Shown here piece by piece: positions 63,104-64,000 of a stretch of 64,000 nucleotides of DNA. The notes beneath the pieces were generated by a model, which made no database searches, was not told the origin of the DNA, and saw only the letters and a list, made by a program, of their open reading frames with translations. Origin of the DNA: Streptomyces canus (GTDB lineage: Bacteria; Actinomycetota; Actinomycetes; Streptomycetales; Streptomycetaceae); assembly GCF_030816965.1 (NCBI RefSeq), contig NZ_JAUSYQ010000002.1:6190001-6254000 (forward strand), in the 5' to 3' direction. The stretch's first letter is position 1, and every line of letters begins with the position of its first letter. Made by a program: the position numbers and the translations under genes.

Positions 63104-63986
63104 CCGCGGCCTTCGTCATCGCGAACTCCTCGTCCGTGAGCACCCCGTCCCGGTGCAGCTCACCCAACTCCCGCAGCCTGCGCAGGAGTACGTCGTGATG
63201 GTCGGCCGGCGGGGGAACGGCGGCCGCGGCGAGCCGGGGACGAGGGGCGCGTTCGTCGTCGTACGCGAGGTCGCCGCGGGTGGACGGGTGCGGCAGCCGG
63301 GCCGTGACCGCCGTCGCGACGAGGGCGGTGAGCAGATCGCGGCGGGTGCTGCCCCACAGGTCGAGGGCGTACGGGTCCTTCTCCGGCGGCAGTTTCGAGA
63401 AGGACGTCTCGCGGGTCACGAACCGCATGAAACCGTCCTCGTAACCGGAGTTGGGCAGCCACTCGACCTGGACGAGGTCCCCCACGTCGATGATCCGCGG
63501 GCCGGTCGCGCGCTTGACGCGGTCGGAGGTGTCGGCCCAGTCGATGCGGACCCGGGTGCCGTCGAAGGAGACCGTGCCGTCGGAGGACCGCACCGAGACC
63601 GGGACCGGTGGGCCGGGCAGCAGGTACGTCTTCGTCGGCTCCTTGGGGATCTGGTCGAGGAGGAGGGCACGGCGGATCTCCTCGGCCACGTACTCGGCGA
63701 CCCCTGCGCGGTCGACGTCCACGATCAGCCGATAGGGATCCGCCGGGTCCGGCAGGCGGCCGCCGGTCGCGTGCAGAAGCGGATCCGCGCCCTCGCGCAG
63801 CCGCATCCGCAACCGGCCGCGCTTGCGTTCCGGCTCGAACGCCACACCCGCAATGGCCTCCAGGGGCACGGCGACCTCGCCGTACGTCTGCCGGAACAGC
63901 GGCACGGAGCGGTGGAGTCCCGGCGTGATTCTGACCGTTGTGCCGTCGAAGGCCCAGGTCCCGTCACGCTGGATGATCTCGGCCAT
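63087..63986 (-). CDS. DUF4429 protein with C-terminal SHOCT domain
   Basis: This 299-residue protein has two DUF4429-type domains, each a PH-like barrel: residues 1-115 (RDGTWAFDGTTVRITPGLHR, VAVPLEAIAGVAFEP) and 125-215 (DGTVSFDGTRVRIDWADTSD, IIDVGDLVQVEWLPNSGYED). The last 35 residues (LLRRLRELGELHRDGVLTDE, EFAMTKAAVL) are a SHOCT motif, a short helical oligomerisation or recruitment element. Widespread in Streptomyces; function unknown. Its stop is in the last 18-base repeat. Confidence 0.88.
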   Translation of the reverse strand: MAEIIQRDGTWAFDGTTVRITPGLHRSVPLFRQTYGEVAVPLEAIAGVAFEPERKRGRLRMRLREGADPLLHATGGRLPDPADPYRLIVDVDRAGVAEYVAEEIRRALLLDQIPKEPTKTYLLPGPPVPVSVRSSDGTVSFDGTRVRIDWADTSDRVKRATGPRIIDVGDLVQVEWLPNSGYEDGFMRFVTRETSFSKLPPEKDPYALDLWGSTRRDLLTALVATAVTARLPHPSTRGDLAYDDERAPRPRLAAAAVPPPADHHDVLLRRLRELGELHRDGVLTDEEFAMTKAAVLRGF

Positions 63987-64000
63987 ACGGAAATTCTCGC

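Overview
The window is chromosomal core DNA of a Streptomyces species. The evidence is very high GC with GC-rich third codon positions, whiD next to bldM, a groES-groEL1 operon behind two CIRCE elements, and a cluster of membrane Ser/Thr kinases. The gene order alr / tsaE / tsaB / rimI / tsaD / groES-groEL1 / whiB-type gene / ECF sigma / guaB / guaB3 / GMC oxidase / guaA is the ancient actinobacterial block also found in Mycobacterium tuberculosis (alr to guaA, with whiB3 and sigD). In S. coelicolor it corresponds, from memory, to about SCO4744-SCO4785.

Layout. 0-3.2 kb: end of an ECF sigma gene, a lytic transglycosylase and nnr. 3.2-10.6 kb: an M23 peptidase, alr, an alpha/beta hydrolase and the t6A genes tsaE, tsaB and tsaD with rimI, mostly overlapping and translationally coupled, interrupted by a small protein gene and a transpeptidase-like gene that lacks its catalytic motif. 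10.6-15.8 kb: a xylan-utilisation island (GH3, LacI regulator, GH10 xylanase with CBM2) with matching candidate operators. 15.8-21.9 kb: an LCP protein, a DGPF protein with its ECF42-type sigma, a THUMP-like methyltransferase and two polysaccharide deacetylases. 21.9-24.2 kb: groES-groEL1. 24.2-27.5 kb: SnoaL-type protein, SDR, MOSC and LysR genes. 27.5-32.7 kb: developmental and purine block (whiD, bldM, ShbA-like sigma, guaB, guaB3). 33-36.4 kb: a nucleotide-sugar dehydrogenase-like protein that has lost its catalytic residues, and glpD. 37-53 kb: six Ser/Thr kinase-family genes, one a large pseudokinase, plus the remains of a further kinase gene, a LamG protein, a secreted protein and a DUF3710 protein. 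53-64 kb: an aldehyde dehydrogenase, a ChoD-like GMC oxidase, a sortase-type cell-wall protein, a chorismate mutase behind an apparent ribosome-mediated attenuator, guaA, a PPOX protein, a class II aldolase-like protein and a DUF4429/SHOCT protein.

The most interesting signals are: (1) a 23-codon, apparently leaderless Phe/Tyr leader peptide plus terminator hairpin upstream of the chorismate mutase gene; (2) the dehydrogenase-like pseudoenzyme at 33.2-34.4 kb; (3) the kinase array with a 958-residue pseudokinase, a kinase gene fossil and a different extracellular sensor on each kinase; (4) gene fossils and tandem duplications sitting exactly at convergent gene ends (10.45-10.79 kb and 63.03-63.10 kb); (5) several perfect palindromes of unknown function. 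All functions come from sequence reading; no database search was run.
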